From positions 1-64,000 of the forward strand of contig DULR01000034.1 in the NCBI GenBank assembly GCA_012840245.1: 64,000 bases of DNA, given 5' to 3'. Origin of the DNA: Clostridiaceae bacterium. Lineage in GTDB: Bacteria; Bacillota; Clostridia; DSM-8532. This document shows positions 7,699 through 16,304 of the stretch, piece by piece (positions within the stretch are counted from its first letter, which is position 1; each line of letters begins with the position of its first letter). The position numbers were made by a program, and so were the translations under genes. The notes below the pieces were generated by a model. That model did no database searches. It saw only the letters and a list, made by a program, of their open reading frames with translations, and was not told the origin of the DNA.

Positions 7699-8501
7699 TG
7701 GCCAAAGAAAGGCTGGATGTGATCTTATATAACAGGGGCTTCTTTGAAAGCCGGGAAAAGGCAAAAGCTGCTGTAATGGCAGGCATGGTTTATGTCAACG
7801 GTGAGCGCTGCGATAAACCGGGCTTGTCCTTTGATCCCGGCTGTGAAATCGAAATAAAGGGAAATCCCATACCCTATGTCAGCCGCGGGGGGTTGAAACT
7901 GGATAAAGCCATAAAGGAGTTTGGCATAACCCTTGAAGGGCTGACCTGCGTTGATGTTGGAGCGTCAACGGGCGGTTTCACCGATGTGATGCTGAAAAAC
8001 GGAGCTGCAAAGGTATACGCAGTTGATGTAGGGTACGGACAACTGGCCTGGGAGCTGCGTAACGACTCCAGGGTAGTATGCATGGAGCGTACGAACTTCC
8101 GTTATGTTACATCAGAGCAAATAAAAGAGCCCATCGACTTTGGTTCGGCAGATGTTTCGTTCATATCGCTCAAGCTTATCCTGCCTCCGCTGAAAGCGCT
8201 TTTGAAGCCCGAAGGCAGGGTAGTATGCCTTATAAAGCCCCAGTTTGAGGCGGGAAGAGAAAAGGTCGGGAAAAAAGGGGTAGTGAGAGATCCCAAAGTC
8301 CATGAAGAAGTTATAAATGATGTAATAAGATCGGCGACTGAAATGGGTTTTTCGGTAATGGGACTTACATGGTCGCCCATAACAGGACCCGAAGGCAATA
8401 TTGAATATCTTCTGTATCTTGCCAATGGAATGCATGATGAGAATAAAAACATTAACGCATCCGAAGTTGTCAGATCAGCCCACGATGAACTTGGACGGTA
8501 G
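7698..8501 (+). CDS. tlyA: TlyA family rRNA 2'-O-methyltransferase / S4-domain protein
   Basis: 267 aa. An S4 RNA-binding domain (about 1-60: RLDVILYNRGFFESREKAKA, VYVNG) precedes an FtsJ-type methyltransferase domain with DVGASTGGFTDVMLKNGA (about 87-104) and AVDVGYGQL. ATG 7698 overlaps the dxs stop (TAATG) and matches the family start. TlyA enzymes methylate cytidines of 16S and/or 23S rRNA and sensitise cells to capreomycin-type drugs. The usual followers argR, recN, spoIVB and spo0A are not here. Confidence 0.93.
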   Translation: MAKERLDVILYNRGFFESREKAKAAVMAGMVYVNGERCDKPGLSFDPGCEIEIKGNPIPYVSRGGLKLDKAIKEFGITLEGLTCVDVGASTGGFTDVMLKNGAAKVYAVDVGYGQLAWELRNDSRVVCMERTNFRYVTSEQIKEPIDFGSADVSFISLKLILPPLKALLKPEGRVVCLIKPQFEAGREKVGKKGVVRDPKVHEEVINDVIRSATEMGFSVMGLTWSPITGPEGNIEYLLYLANGMHDENKNINASEVVRSAHDELGR

Positions 8502-8597
8502 CAGCTACGCCGCTTGATTTACTCGAACTGCTGCTTATACCATCACAACATTCATCAGCCCCTGCTTTAATAACCGTAATATGATGTTCAAAAAAAT

Positions 8598-8620
8598 AAA
8601 CCGCTTATTTAAGCGGTTTT
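8598..8620. terminator. Bidirectional intrinsic terminator
   Basis: A perfect stem AAACCGCTT/AAGCGGTTT (8598-8606 with 8611-8619) with loop ATTT has T-rich DNA on the right and an A-tract on the left. It can end both the plus-strand tlyA transcript and the convergent minus-strand gene at 8635-9240. Confidence 0.85.
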
Positions 8621-8634
8621 ATCTTTCTGATAAA

Positions 8635-9240
8635 TCAAAGCTTTGCAGGAATGAGATCTTTGAGGACCTCCAGCGAATCTGCCGCCATCAGGGCTTTTAT
8701 GATCTTCTTCTTCGGGGCATGATAGACAGTCAGATCTTCTTTTTCACCAAGCTCAGTGTTGACGGGTCTGACAGTTGACTCTTTGAACGGGTCATTTCCC
8801 CATGGCTCATCCTCGGTTACGTGGAAGCATGGATCCAGACGCACCCATTTTTTCAATTCATCGATATATACGGCATTTATGCCATGAACCATAAGCCTGC
8901 CTGAATCATTGTCATATAAAAGCTGGTAACAGAATCCGGCGGGGATTCCTGCCGCTCTCATAAGAGCTGCCAGCAGATGGGCTTTTGCAAAACATATGCC
9001 GTGTCCCTTGTCAAACACTTCTGAAGCGGTGATTGTTACGCTGGTTGCATTTATATCGAACGAATGGAAGATGTGATCCCTTGTAAATTCATATATAGCG
9101 CGTGCTTTGGAAATATTGTCCTTTAAACCGTATGTAAGCTGCTGAACTGCATTTGTGATCAAAGGATGGTCATAATCTATAATGTCGCTTGATTCAAGAT
9201 AATCACTGATATCCGACCTATCAGGATACGGGTCAGGCAT
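8635..9240 (-). CDS. Transglutaminase-like domain protein
   Basis: 201 aa from ATG at 9238-9240, which has AAGGAG 12 bases upstream; the frame stays open 25 codons further but without a better site. The core shows KGHGICFAKAHLLAALMRAAGIPAGF (Cys of the triad), then HGINAVYI (His) and WVRLDPC (Asp), the complete Cys-His-Asp set of the bacterial transglutaminase/protease-like superfamily. No signal peptide is seen, so it is probably cytoplasmic. It stands alone, opposite to its neighbours. The substrate is unknown. Confidence 0.85.
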   Translation of the reverse strand: MPDPYPDRSDISDYLESSDIIDYDHPLITNAVQQLTYGLKDNISKARAIYEFTRDHIFHSFDINATSVTITASEVFDKGHGICFAKAHLLAALMRAAGIPAGFCYQLLYDNDSGRLMVHGINAVYIDELKKWVRLDPCFHVTEDEPWGNDPFKESTVRPVNTELGEKEDLTVYHAPKKKIIKALMAADSLEVLKDLIPAKL

Positions 9241-9365
9241 TTGATTTCTCAACTCCTTATTGAAATAATATATATGCGGACAAAATCCTTTCTGGTACAT
9301 ACAGTATGCTATCATGGATTTTTCATTGTTGCAAGAGCATATATATGCACCGGTTTGCCAAACTA

Positions 9366-9399
9366 TGGTATAATTAATAAGATTTTAAGCGCTTAAAAT
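9366..9399 (+). promoter_or_regulatory. Extended -10 promoter with adjacent perfect palindrome (lepB)
   Basis: TGGTATAAT at 9366-9374 is an extended -10 element, with no good -35 box. From about the +1 position, 9382-9399, lies the perfect 18-base palindrome ATTTTAAGCGCTTAAAAT. Its place directly after the -10 box is where a repressor would block initiation. It could also fold as a short hairpin at the 5' end of the mRNA. Confidence 0.55.
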
Positions 9400-9417
9400 T
9401 GCCGGGGAGGTGGAACA

Positions 9418-10020
9418 ATGGCGAGACGGAGCATCATCAGGGAAATATTGGGCTGGATATTGGCTGTTATCATACCGGTAATATTGGTATTCGCCCTTAA
9501 TCTGTTCGTGTTTACCATATCGGGTGTCAGGCAGGAATCGATGAGAAACACGCTGAAAGAGGGAGATATTGTTTTTTTCAGCCGTCTGTCATCTGATATA
9601 GACAAGCTGAAAAGGGGAGATATTATTCTCTTTTTGGCTGACGGAAGGGAAAAAGAAGGCTTTTTAGACGAACTGTCCATTAAAATAAACGATTTCAGAG
9701 CTGTCATAACGGGAAGATCAACTGCGAAACGTTATGTCAAGCGAATCATTGGTATGCCGGGAGATATGATCGACATCAAGGAGGATGGATCGGTATATAT
9801 AAACGGTGAAAAGGAAAGCAAGGCATATGTACGGGGGCTGACACCTCCGGGTAAGATGGGATATCCTCTGGAAGTTCCGGAAGACCACCTTTTCGTTATG
9901 GGAGACAACAGGGAAGTATCAAGCGACAGCAGGGATTTCGGATGCATAAGCATAAAATCGGTTGAAGGGAAAGCAGTATTCATTCTTTGGCCGCCATCCA
10001 AGGTCGGCAGTATAAAATAA
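9418..10020 (+). CDS. lepB: Signal peptidase I
   Basis: 200 aa, ATG 9418 behind GGGGAGGTGG. One N-terminal membrane segment (about 11-35) is followed by the catalytic serine in RQESM (Ser41) and the general-base lysine in YVKRIIGMPGD (Lys108). The GDNREVSSDSRDFG box (about 161-174) is also present. It cleaves signal peptides on the outer face of the membrane. The residues around Ser41 (VRQESMRNTL) differ from the common G-x-SM-x-P-T-L, but the catalytic pair is intact. Confidence 0.93.
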   Translation: MARRSIIREILGWILAVIIPVILVFALNLFVFTISGVRQESMRNTLKEGDIVFFSRLSSDIDKLKRGDIILFLADGREKEGFLDELSIKINDFRAVITGRSTAKRYVKRIIGMPGDMIDIKEDGSVYINGEKESKAYVRGLTPPGKMGYPLEVPEDHLFVMGDNREVSSDSRDFGCISIKSVEGKAVFILWPPSKVGSIK

Positions 10021-10038
10021 ATTTTTGAGAGGTCTTTT

Positions 10039-11067
10039 ATGGAAATCGAAAAAAATACATTGTCCCCTAAATTGCCTGTGCCGTTCGACTCCGGATTGCT
10101 TTATACCGTAGTTGCTCTATATTATGTTTATGTATCGAAATATATCATAGGAATGAACATTGCTCTGGAGTTCAGGCTGATTATATCACAGGTCGTGTTT
10201 TTGGCGGCGACTCCTTTGATACTGGCAGTCATCCGTGGCTATGACATAAAAAAAACGTTCAGACTGAAAGCACCCAGACCATTGGAAGCAGTTATAATGC
10301 TGGTCATGAGCCCGGTAATGATCGTTGCGGGATTCTGTGCCGGTTTTATTGCCTTGCTGGCTGTCAAAAGTGCATTTGGCAGGGTATATCTGGAAGGAGA
10401 TATTACAGATCTTATGACCAGAAACCTTCCAATAGCGATACTTTTGGTAGCAGTTCTCCCTGCCGTATGCGAGGAGCTGCTATTCAGAGGTATGATCCAG
10501 AAAGGCCTTGAGAAGCTGGGGGCCGGCTGGTCTGTTTTTTTGAGCGGGATTTTATTCGGTCTTTTTCATTTTGATTTCCAGCGTCTGGCTGCTCAAACCA
10601 TCATAGGCATATTATCCGCATATGTTGTATACCGTACCGGATCGATATTCAACGGCATGATCCTGCATTTCATGAATAACGGTCTTCTGACCCTGCTGTC
10701 AAATTACACGGTGAAGTTCCAGGGTGAAGGGACTCAGGTAGTGACTGATCCTTTTGCCACTCCGGAGTTTCTGCAAATGGCTGAGGAGTCAGGATTGTCC
10801 CTGGAACAGTTTCTGGGAATGATGGCCGGTATTTTGACCGTACTGTTGGCTATAAGTGGTGGTGTTCTCATAGGGCTCGTCATGGTCGTGAAATCCATCA
10901 CGAAAGACAAGGTGGAGAAGCCTGAAAAGGTTAAAGGAAGCGCTAAAGGGCTGCTGATGGGAGTCCCGGGCATTTTGATGATAGGGATCGTATATACAGC
11001 TTTGGCTCTTACCCTTCTTGATAATGAATTGGGCAAAAGCATACTGCGATTTATGGGCATACTCTGA
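10039..11067 (+). CDS. CPBP family intramembrane glutamic protease
   Basis: 342 aa with about eight hydrophobic segments. The CPBP (Abi/CAAX protease) motifs are present: EELLFRG with Glu145, Glu146 and Arg150, then FGLFHFDFQR with the conserved His, and ILHFMNN with the second His-Asn. The family includes Rce1-type prenyl-protein proteases, bacteriocin self-immunity proteins and general membrane proteases. It lies 18 bases after lepB, probably in the same transcript. The target is unknown. Confidence 0.88.
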   Translation: MEIEKNTLSPKLPVPFDSGLLYTVVALYYVYVSKYIIGMNIALEFRLIISQVVFLAATPLILAVIRGYDIKKTFRLKAPRPLEAVIMLVMSPVMIVAGFCAGFIALLAVKSAFGRVYLEGDITDLMTRNLPIAILLVAVLPAVCEELLFRGMIQKGLEKLGAGWSVFLSGILFGLFHFDFQRLAAQTIIGILSAYVVYRTGSIFNGMILHFMNNGLLTLLSNYTVKFQGEGTQVVTDPFATPEFLQMAEESGLSLEQFLGMMAGILTVLLAISGGVLIGLVMVVKSITKDKVEKPEKVKGSAKGLLMGVPGILMIGIVYTALALTLLDNELGKSILRFMGIL

Positions 11068-11088
11068 TTGTGCAAAGGTAACCAGTAT

Positions 11089-11114
11089 GTCATTCTGAGT
11101 GAAAACGAATGAAC
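11089..11114. repeat. Degenerate GTCATTCTGAG repeat
   Basis: GTCATTCTGAGTGAAAACGA resembles the repeat at 32-58 and the copy at 33439-33466. It sits in the 77-base gap before the next gene. Confidence 0.45.
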
Positions 11115-11144
11115 GTCTGATATAAAAACAAGAGGTTAGATTTT

Positions 11145-12008
11145 ATGATCGTAGCAGATAAATGGACTGAATACAAGCTTCTCGACGCGGGAGAAGGAGA
11201 GAAGGTAGAAAGCTGGAACGGAATAATATTGAGACGGCCTGATCCCCAGGCTATTTGGCCATGGACAAAAAAAGAAGCGGTCAGGAACAACGTCCATGCC
11301 CATTATCACAGAAGCAAGTCCGGGGGCGGCAGCTGGGAATTCAAGAAACAGATCCCGCCCAGCTGGACTGTCAGTTATAGAAATCTGACCTTCAATATAG
11401 AGCCTACAGGCTTCAAGCATACAGGTCTTTTCCCCGAACAGGCCGTCAACTGGGACTGGATGGCCGGGCTGATAACAGAAGCAGGCAGACCCATATCTGT
11501 TCTGAACCTGTTCGCATATACCGGAGGAGCTACATGTGCATGCCTGTCTGCAGGGGCTTCGGTGTGCCATGTTGACGCATCGAAGGGCATGGTGGCCTGG
11601 GCAAAAAAGAATGTCGCTCTTTCAAATCTCAGTGACAAACCGGTGCGTTTTATCGTCGATGACTGTATGAAATTTGTCCAAAGGGAAATAAGAAGAGGAC
11701 GTTCGTATGAAGGAATCATCATGGATCCTCCTTCCTATGGCAGAGGACCGAAAGGAGAGCTTTGGAAGCTGGAAGATGAACTGTTTTCATTGGTCAGCAT
11801 ACTTAAGGATGTTTTAAGCTCCTCGCCGCTGTTTTTCCTTCTGAATTCATATACCACAGGTTTTTCTTCACAGGTTTCGGCCAACATGCTGGAACTTGTA
11901 TTGAGAAAGAAATTTGGCGGGAATGTATCCTGCGGCGAAGTAGGGCTGCCTGTTGCCGATACGTCGCTGATCCTGCCCTGTGGGACCTATGCCCGCTGGA
12001 ATATGTAG
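11145..12008 (+). CDS. Class I SAM-dependent (rRNA-type) methyltransferase
   Basis: 287 aa. The SAM-binding motif appears as LNLFAYTGGATCACLSAGA (about 126-144), followed by HVDASKGMVAWAKKN (about 148-162) and the catalytic-loop motif DPPSYGRG (about 198-205). This arrangement is that of the COG1092/RlmI-like methyltransferases, but the N-terminal PUA domain of RlmI is missing, so the true substrate is open. ATG 11145 has only a modest AAGAGG site. Confidence 0.85.
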   Translation: MIVADKWTEYKLLDAGEGEKVESWNGIILRRPDPQAIWPWTKKEAVRNNVHAHYHRSKSGGGSWEFKKQIPPSWTVSYRNLTFNIEPTGFKHTGLFPEQAVNWDWMAGLITEAGRPISVLNLFAYTGGATCACLSAGASVCHVDASKGMVAWAKKNVALSNLSDKPVRFIVDDCMKFVQREIRRGRSYEGIIMDPPSYGRGPKGELWKLEDELFSLVSILKDVLSSSPLFFLLNSYTTGFSSQVSANMLELVLRKKFGGNVSCGEVGLPVADTSLILPCGTYARWNM

Positions 12009-12110
12009 CGTATACATGTAATTTCATACATGTTTATATGCCCGACTAAGAGTAGTCTGCTCATAAGGATGGGATATAATCTGATGATGGTAGATGCAAA
12101 AGCAAAATCG

Positions 12111-12119
12111 TGGTATAAT
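12111..12119 (+). promoter_or_regulatory. Extended -10 promoter for rsfS
   Basis: TGGTATAAT at 12111-12119 matches the extended -10 consensus. No clear -35 box is seen. The leader to ATG 12224 would be about 100 nt with no obvious terminator hairpin. Confidence 0.45.
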
Positions 12120-12223
12120 AACCTCCATAAAAACATCCGATAAGGATTACAATAATATGGGTTACTTTGTAAACGGTATATACATAGATCGTTAAATATG
12201 AAAGGAAGGATTTCATTTAGCCG

Positions 12224-12571
12224 ATGGAAAAAGATCATAAAAAGAATGTTAAAACTTTCATTGACCTTCTGGAAGACAAAAAAGCCAAAAACATCACGGT
12301 TATCGATATCAGCAAGCTTACCACAATTGCTCATTATTTCGTAATTGCCAGCGGCACGTCAAATACTCATATTAAAGCCCTTGCTGACAATTTGGTCGAA
12401 AAATTATCGGAAATGGGCATGAATCCTTTACGAATGGAAGGCTATAATTTTGCGCGCTGGATCCTGATCGATTATGGTGAAGTGGTTGTCCATATCTTCC
12501 ACGAAGAAGACAGAGAATATTATGGTCTTGAACGATTGTGGCAGGATGGAGAACTTGTCGCAATAAAATGA
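12224..12571 (+). CDS. rsfS: Ribosome silencing factor RsfS
   Basis: 115 aa, ATG 12224 with AAGGAAGGA. RsfS (Iojap/YbeB) binds uL14 and blocks subunit joining during starvation. The family core DYFVIASGTS-like block appears as HYFVIASGTSNTHIKALAD (about 37-55), followed by GEVVVHIFHEEDREYYGLERLW (about 85-106). In most Firmicutes it follows nadD and yqeK; here these are absent and leuS follows at once. Confidence 0.96.
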   Translation: MEKDHKKNVKTFIDLLEDKKAKNITVIDISKLTTIAHYFVIASGTSNTHIKALADNLVEKLSEMGMNPLRMEGYNFARWILIDYGEVVVHIFHEEDREYYGLERLWQDGELVAIK

Positions 12572-12649
12572 TTTATTTAACATATAAACAGGCATATGCC
12601 GGGGGTTATTCATATTGAACGCTTAAAGCATTTATTGGAGGTTATATAG

Positions 12650-15091
12650 ATGGCTTACTCGAGAGAAATTGATAAGAAATGGCAGAAAAAGTGGGAAGAA
12701 AGCAAGATTTACAGGTTTGACCGCGATAGACCGGATAAAAAGCTATACTGTCTGGAGATGTTTTCTTACCCCTCCGGAGCGAAGCTTCATGTCGGACATT
12801 GGTATAATTTCGGCCTTACCGATTCATGGGCTCGTATGAAGAGAATGCAGGGCTACAATGTTTTCCATCCTCAGGGGTTTGATGCCTTCGGACTGCCTGC
12901 TGAAAACTATGCCATTAAAACAGGTATCCATCCTAAGGATTCAACTATGAGCAATATAGAGACCATGAGGAGACAGCTCAGGGAAATGGGAGCTACATTC
13001 GACTGGGATTATGAGGTGGTCACCTGTGTTCCCGAATACTATAAATGGACCCAATGGATATTCCTTCAGCTGTACAAAAAAGGACTGGCCTACAGGAAAA
13101 ATGCTCCTGTAAACTGGTGTCCAAGCTGTCAGACAGTTCTGGCCAACGAACAGGTGGTTGATGGTGCCTGCGAGCGCTGCAATACCGAAGTGACCAGAAA
13201 GAATCTCACTCAATGGTTCTTCAAGATCACTGATTATGCCCAGGAGCTTCTGGATTGTCTGCCCGGACTCGACTGGCCTGAGAAGACGAAGAAGATCCAG
13301 ACCAACTGGATCGGGCGCTCTGAAGGCGCTGAAATCGAGTTCAAGGTCGATGGCAAGGACATTTCCTTCCGGGTATTCACGACCCGTGCCGACACGCTTT
13401 ACGGAGTGACCTATGTCGTGCTTGCTCCTGAACATGAATTGGTCGACGAGATAACAACGCCTGAATTCAAAAAACGCGTGGAAGAGTACAGAAATCAGGT
13501 GAATAAAGTCACCGAAATAGAAAGACTTTCGACGGTCCGTGAAAAAACCGGAGTATTTACAGGTGCATATGCAGTGCATCCCCTGACCGGGAAGAAAGTT
13601 CCCATCTGGATAGCCGACTATGTGCTTGCAGGTTACGGAACAGGCTGCGTCATGGCTGTTCCGGCCCATGATGAAAGGGACTATGAGTTTGCGACCAAGT
13701 ACGGGCTTGATATAATCCGCGTTATAAAAGGCAAAGATGGTGTTGATGATACACTGCCATTTACCGAAGACGGCATCCTGACATCGAGCGCCGAATTTGA
13801 CGGTTTGTCTTCCGAAGAGAGCCGCATCGCGATAGTAAAAAAACTTGAAAAAGACGGCAGGGGCGAGCTCAAGGTAACATATCGCCTCCGGGACTGGCTT
13901 GTTTCAAGACAGCGTTACTGGGGAGCTCCGATTCCCGTGATCTACTGCGATAAGTGCGGGATAGTACCCGTTCCGGAAGATAAGCTCCCTGTAGAGCTTC
14001 CGTACAATGTCGTTTTCACGCCTGACGGAGAATCACCTCTCGCAAAGTGCGAGGAGTTCATGAACACGACCTGTCCTGAATGCGGCGGACCGGCGAGAAG
14101 AGAATCGGATACTCTGGATACGTTTGTATGCTCAAGCTGGTATTTCTTAAGATACCCCGACAACAAAAACGATAAGGAAGCATTCAATACCGAATGGATC
14201 AACAGGATCCTTCCCGTTGACAAATATGTGGGCGGAGCAGAGCATGCCGCAATGCATCTTCTCTATGCACGGTTCGTTACCAAAGCCCTGAGGGATATGG
14301 GCTATCTCGATTTTGACGAGCCCTTCCTCTCACTTGTCCATCAGGGGACCATTTTAGGATCTGACGGACAGAAGATGTCCAAATCCAGAGGAAATACCGT
14401 TATGCCTGATGAATATATCGAGATGTATGGTTCTGACGTATTCAGAATGTATCTGGCATTCGGATTTGCCTATGTAGAAGGCGGTCCCTGGAGCGATGAC
14501 GGAATAAAAGCGATCGATCGTTTTGTGGGACGTATCGAGAGATTCGTGGAGAAGCTCGTATCTGAGAGAGGCAAAGCATCTTCAGATATAATGGGCACGG
14601 AAGAAAAGGAACTCAATTATATCAGAAACTATGCCATCAAGAATGTGACAGATGATACCGAACAGTTCCAGTTCAATACCTCCATAGCTCGTCTGATGGA
14701 GCTTGTCAACGCAATGTACAAGTATGATGCGCTGGAGAATAAAAACAGAGCGCTTCTGGAGGATACGGCAAGAGACCTTATAAAGCTCCTTTCTCCCTTT
14801 GCTCCTCATTTTGCAGAAGAAATGTGGGAAATGCTGGGCAATACGACTTCCATTTTCAATGAGCCATGGCCTGTTCACGATGAGAAAGCCCTGGTGAAGG
14901 ATGAGGTGGAGCTGGCTGTTCAGTTCAACGGACAGATCAAGTACAGGATAAACGTGCCTTCGGATGCCGACAACAGGACTATCGAGGAAATGGCCATCAA
15001 TGACGTGCGTTCCAGGCCCTATCTGCAGGACAAAACCATTGTTAAGGTCATAGTTGTTAAAAACAGGCTTGTTAATATAGTAGTGAAGTAG
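12650..15091 (+). CDS. leuS: Leucyl-tRNA synthetase
   Basis: 813 aa, full length, ATG 12650 with GGAGG. Class I synthetase: the HIGH motif is HVGH at 47-50 and the KMSKS motif begins at Lys575. The CP1 editing domain (about 220-420, with [19 protein letters not shown]) and the zinc-type CP..C pairs (CPSCQ, CERC; CDKCG, CPECGG) are present. No T-box leader is visible in the 78-base gap upstream, which is unusual because many clostridial leuS genes have one. Confidence 0.97.
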   Translation: MAYSREIDKKWQKKWEESKIYRFDRDRPDKKLYCLEMFSYPSGAKLHVGHWYNFGLTDSWARMKRMQGYNVFHPQGFDAFGLPAENYAIKTGIHPKDSTMSNIETMRRQLREMGATFDWDYEVVTCVPEYYKWTQWIFLQLYKKGLAYRKNAPVNWCPSCQTVLANEQVVDGACERCNTEVTRKNLTQWFFKITDYAQELLDCLPGLDWPEKTKKIQTNWIGRSEGAEIEFKVDGKDISFRVFTTRADTLYGVTYVVLAPEHELVDEITTPEFKKRVEEYRNQVNKVTEIERLSTVREKTGVFTGAYAVHPLTGKKVPIWIADYVLAGYGTGCVMAVPAHDERDYEFATKYGLDIIRVIKGKDGVDDTLPFTEDGILTSSAEFDGLSSEESRIAIVKKLEKDGRGELKVTYRLRDWLVSRQRYWGAPIPVIYCDKCGIVPVPEDKLPVELPYNVVFTPDGESPLAKCEEFMNTTCPECGGPARRESDTLDTFVCSSWYFLRYPDNKNDKEAFNTEWINRILPVDKYVGGAEHAAMHLLYARFVTKALRDMGYLDFDEPFLSLVHQGTILGSDGQKMSKSRGNTVMPDEYIEMYGSDVFRMYLAFGFAYVEGGPWSDDGIKAIDRFVGRIERFVEKLVSERGKASSDIMGTEEKELNYIRNYAIKNVTDDTEQFQFNTSIARLMELVNAMYKYDALENKNRALLEDTARDLIKLLSPFAPHFAEEMWEMLGNTTSIFNEPWPVHDEKALVKDEVELAVQFNGQIKYRINVPSDADNRTIEEMAINDVRSRPYLQDKTIVKVIVVKNRLVNIVVK

Positions 15092-15380
15092 GAGGCTATC
15101 CCAGAAGTTTGCTCTGAGGCATGCTGTTCAGAGCTGAAATGCCTCCGCAGGAGCAGTTGAATGTTGTAATGCGAACAGTGCAGCTCAGAGTTAAGCCGGC
15201 ACGTGCCTCGGACAATGCGAAAACTTTCGCATAGCGATTGCCAGCGACCTCGTGAGAGCAAACTTTGCTATTTACAACTTCCTGCGACGAGGACAGCAGG
15301 AAGATCTGAACAGCATGGCAGTTGTTGTTTGACAGTTTCGTTGCGGGCGCACAATGCACGCAATTGGCTGACCGCCACAG
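15092..15380. other. Structured intergenic region with crossing inverted repeats
   Basis: About 290 bases without a credible gene. It carries several perfect inverted repeats: AGTTTGCTCT 15106-15115 with AGAGCAAACT 15255-15264; CATGCTGTTCAGA 15120-15132 with TCTGAACAGCATG 15305-15317; ATGCGAAA/TTTCGCAT 15215-15232; CTTCCTGC/GCAGGAAG 15278-15303. The first two cross each other, so they cannot both form in a simple fold. It may be a non-coding RNA or the remnant of a mobile element. Confidence 0.55.
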
Positions 15381-15392
15381 GGAGGAAGGACA

Positions 15393-15779
15393 GTGGATCA
15401 TTCTTTCAGAATTCTGGTAATGTCTGCAGTTACCTATATGGTGTTTTTGCTGGTCGTGAGGATCTCACTGGGAAACCAGTACAAAGCAAAGTCTTTCCTT
15501 ATCAACATTATAGGGATACTGACTGTTTTCGGAAGCTTTATTATTTCCAGGTACAACGAGATATTAAAGCTTCCCGTTTTTGTTTATTACATATTGATCA
15601 TTCTGCTGACGGTTTTCCTGCCGCCACTTTCTCTTAAGATGAAGAGTGATCAGACCCTTAAGTACCTGGCAGTCGGAGTTGTTTCCATACCGCTCCTTCA
15701 TTTGGTTTTCTCGCTTTTGCTGGGATGGGGGGATATTCTGCCGTTTATTAAGCTGCCTTCGCTTTGGGAGCTTATCTGA
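15393..15779 (+). CDS. Small four-helix membrane protein, unknown function
   Basis: 128 aa, GTG 15393 behind the strong site GGGAGGAAGG. Four hydrophobic segments are visible at about 8-26, 35-50, 63-80 and 90-112, with short Lys/Arg-rich loops. No family motif is recognised. It may be expressed with mrnC, which starts 99 bases downstream. Confidence 0.75.
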   Translation: MDHSFRILVMSAVTYMVFLLVVRISLGNQYKAKSFLINIIGILTVFGSFIISRYNEILKLPVFVYYILIILLTVFLPPLSLKMKSDQTLKYLAVGVVSIPLLHLVFSLLLGWGDILPFIKLPSLWELI

Positions 15780-15878
15780 TACACAGTGAGCAGTATCTTC
15801 TGCAAAAACATGGTTTCAAGATTTTCCGGCAGAAGAAGGAAGTTCTTTTTCAGTGGTTTATTATTGGAGGGGATTTTT

Positions 15879-16304
15879 TTGGCTCTTAAAGAAGCCGATG
15901 AAGCAAAACAGATGCAGCCCGCAGTCCTTGCCTTTATTGGAGATGCCGTTTTTAATCTTTTTATCAGGGAAAGATTGATAATGAGCAAAAAAGGGACATC
16001 CCACAGGCTCCATATCCTGGCGACTGATTATGTAAAGGCAGCTTCCCAGTCAAGAATATCGAAAGCCTTGATTGATGAGCTGACAGAAGAAGAAGCGTAT
16101 ATTTTCAGGCGGGGGAGAAACGCGAAATCAGCGACAATACCTAAGAATGCCGATGTACAGGACTATAAATACGCAACAGCCCTTGAAGCGTTGCTGGGCT
16201 ACCTGTATATCACAGGCCGCAGGGAAAGACTGAATTTTTTGATGGAAAAAGCGGCAATAATAATTGAAACGAATGTGAACGGTGAAAAAAATGAAAAAGA
16301 ATAA
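15879..16304 (+). CDS. mrnC: Mini-ribonuclease III
   Basis: 141 aa. The frame opens at 15786 but GGAGGGG at 15866-15872 selects TTG 15879, which also gives the normal family length. The RNase III-like signature LAFIGDAVFNLFIRERL (about 14-30) holds the catalytic Asp, and YKYATALEALLGYLYITGR (about 96-114) has the second acidic site. MrnC lacks a dsRNA-binding domain and matures 23S rRNA ends. It overlaps rlmB by 14 bases. Confidence 0.93.
   Translation: MALKEADEAKQMQPAVLAFIGDAVFNLFIRERLIMSKKGTSHRLHILATDYVKAASQSRISKALIDELTEEEAYIFRRGRNAKSATIPKNADVQDYKYATALEALLGYLYITGRRERLNFLMEKAAIIIETNVNGEKNEKE

Noticed and set aside
12572-12649. T-box leader before leuS
   Set aside because: The gap is only 78 bases and has no antiterminator sequence of the GGGTGG-type nor a terminator.
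15203-15637. 144-codon plus-strand frame overlapping the small membrane protein
   Set aside because: It lacks a ribosome site and its residue make-up is not protein-like, while the frame at 15393 has GGGAGGAAGG and clean membrane helices.
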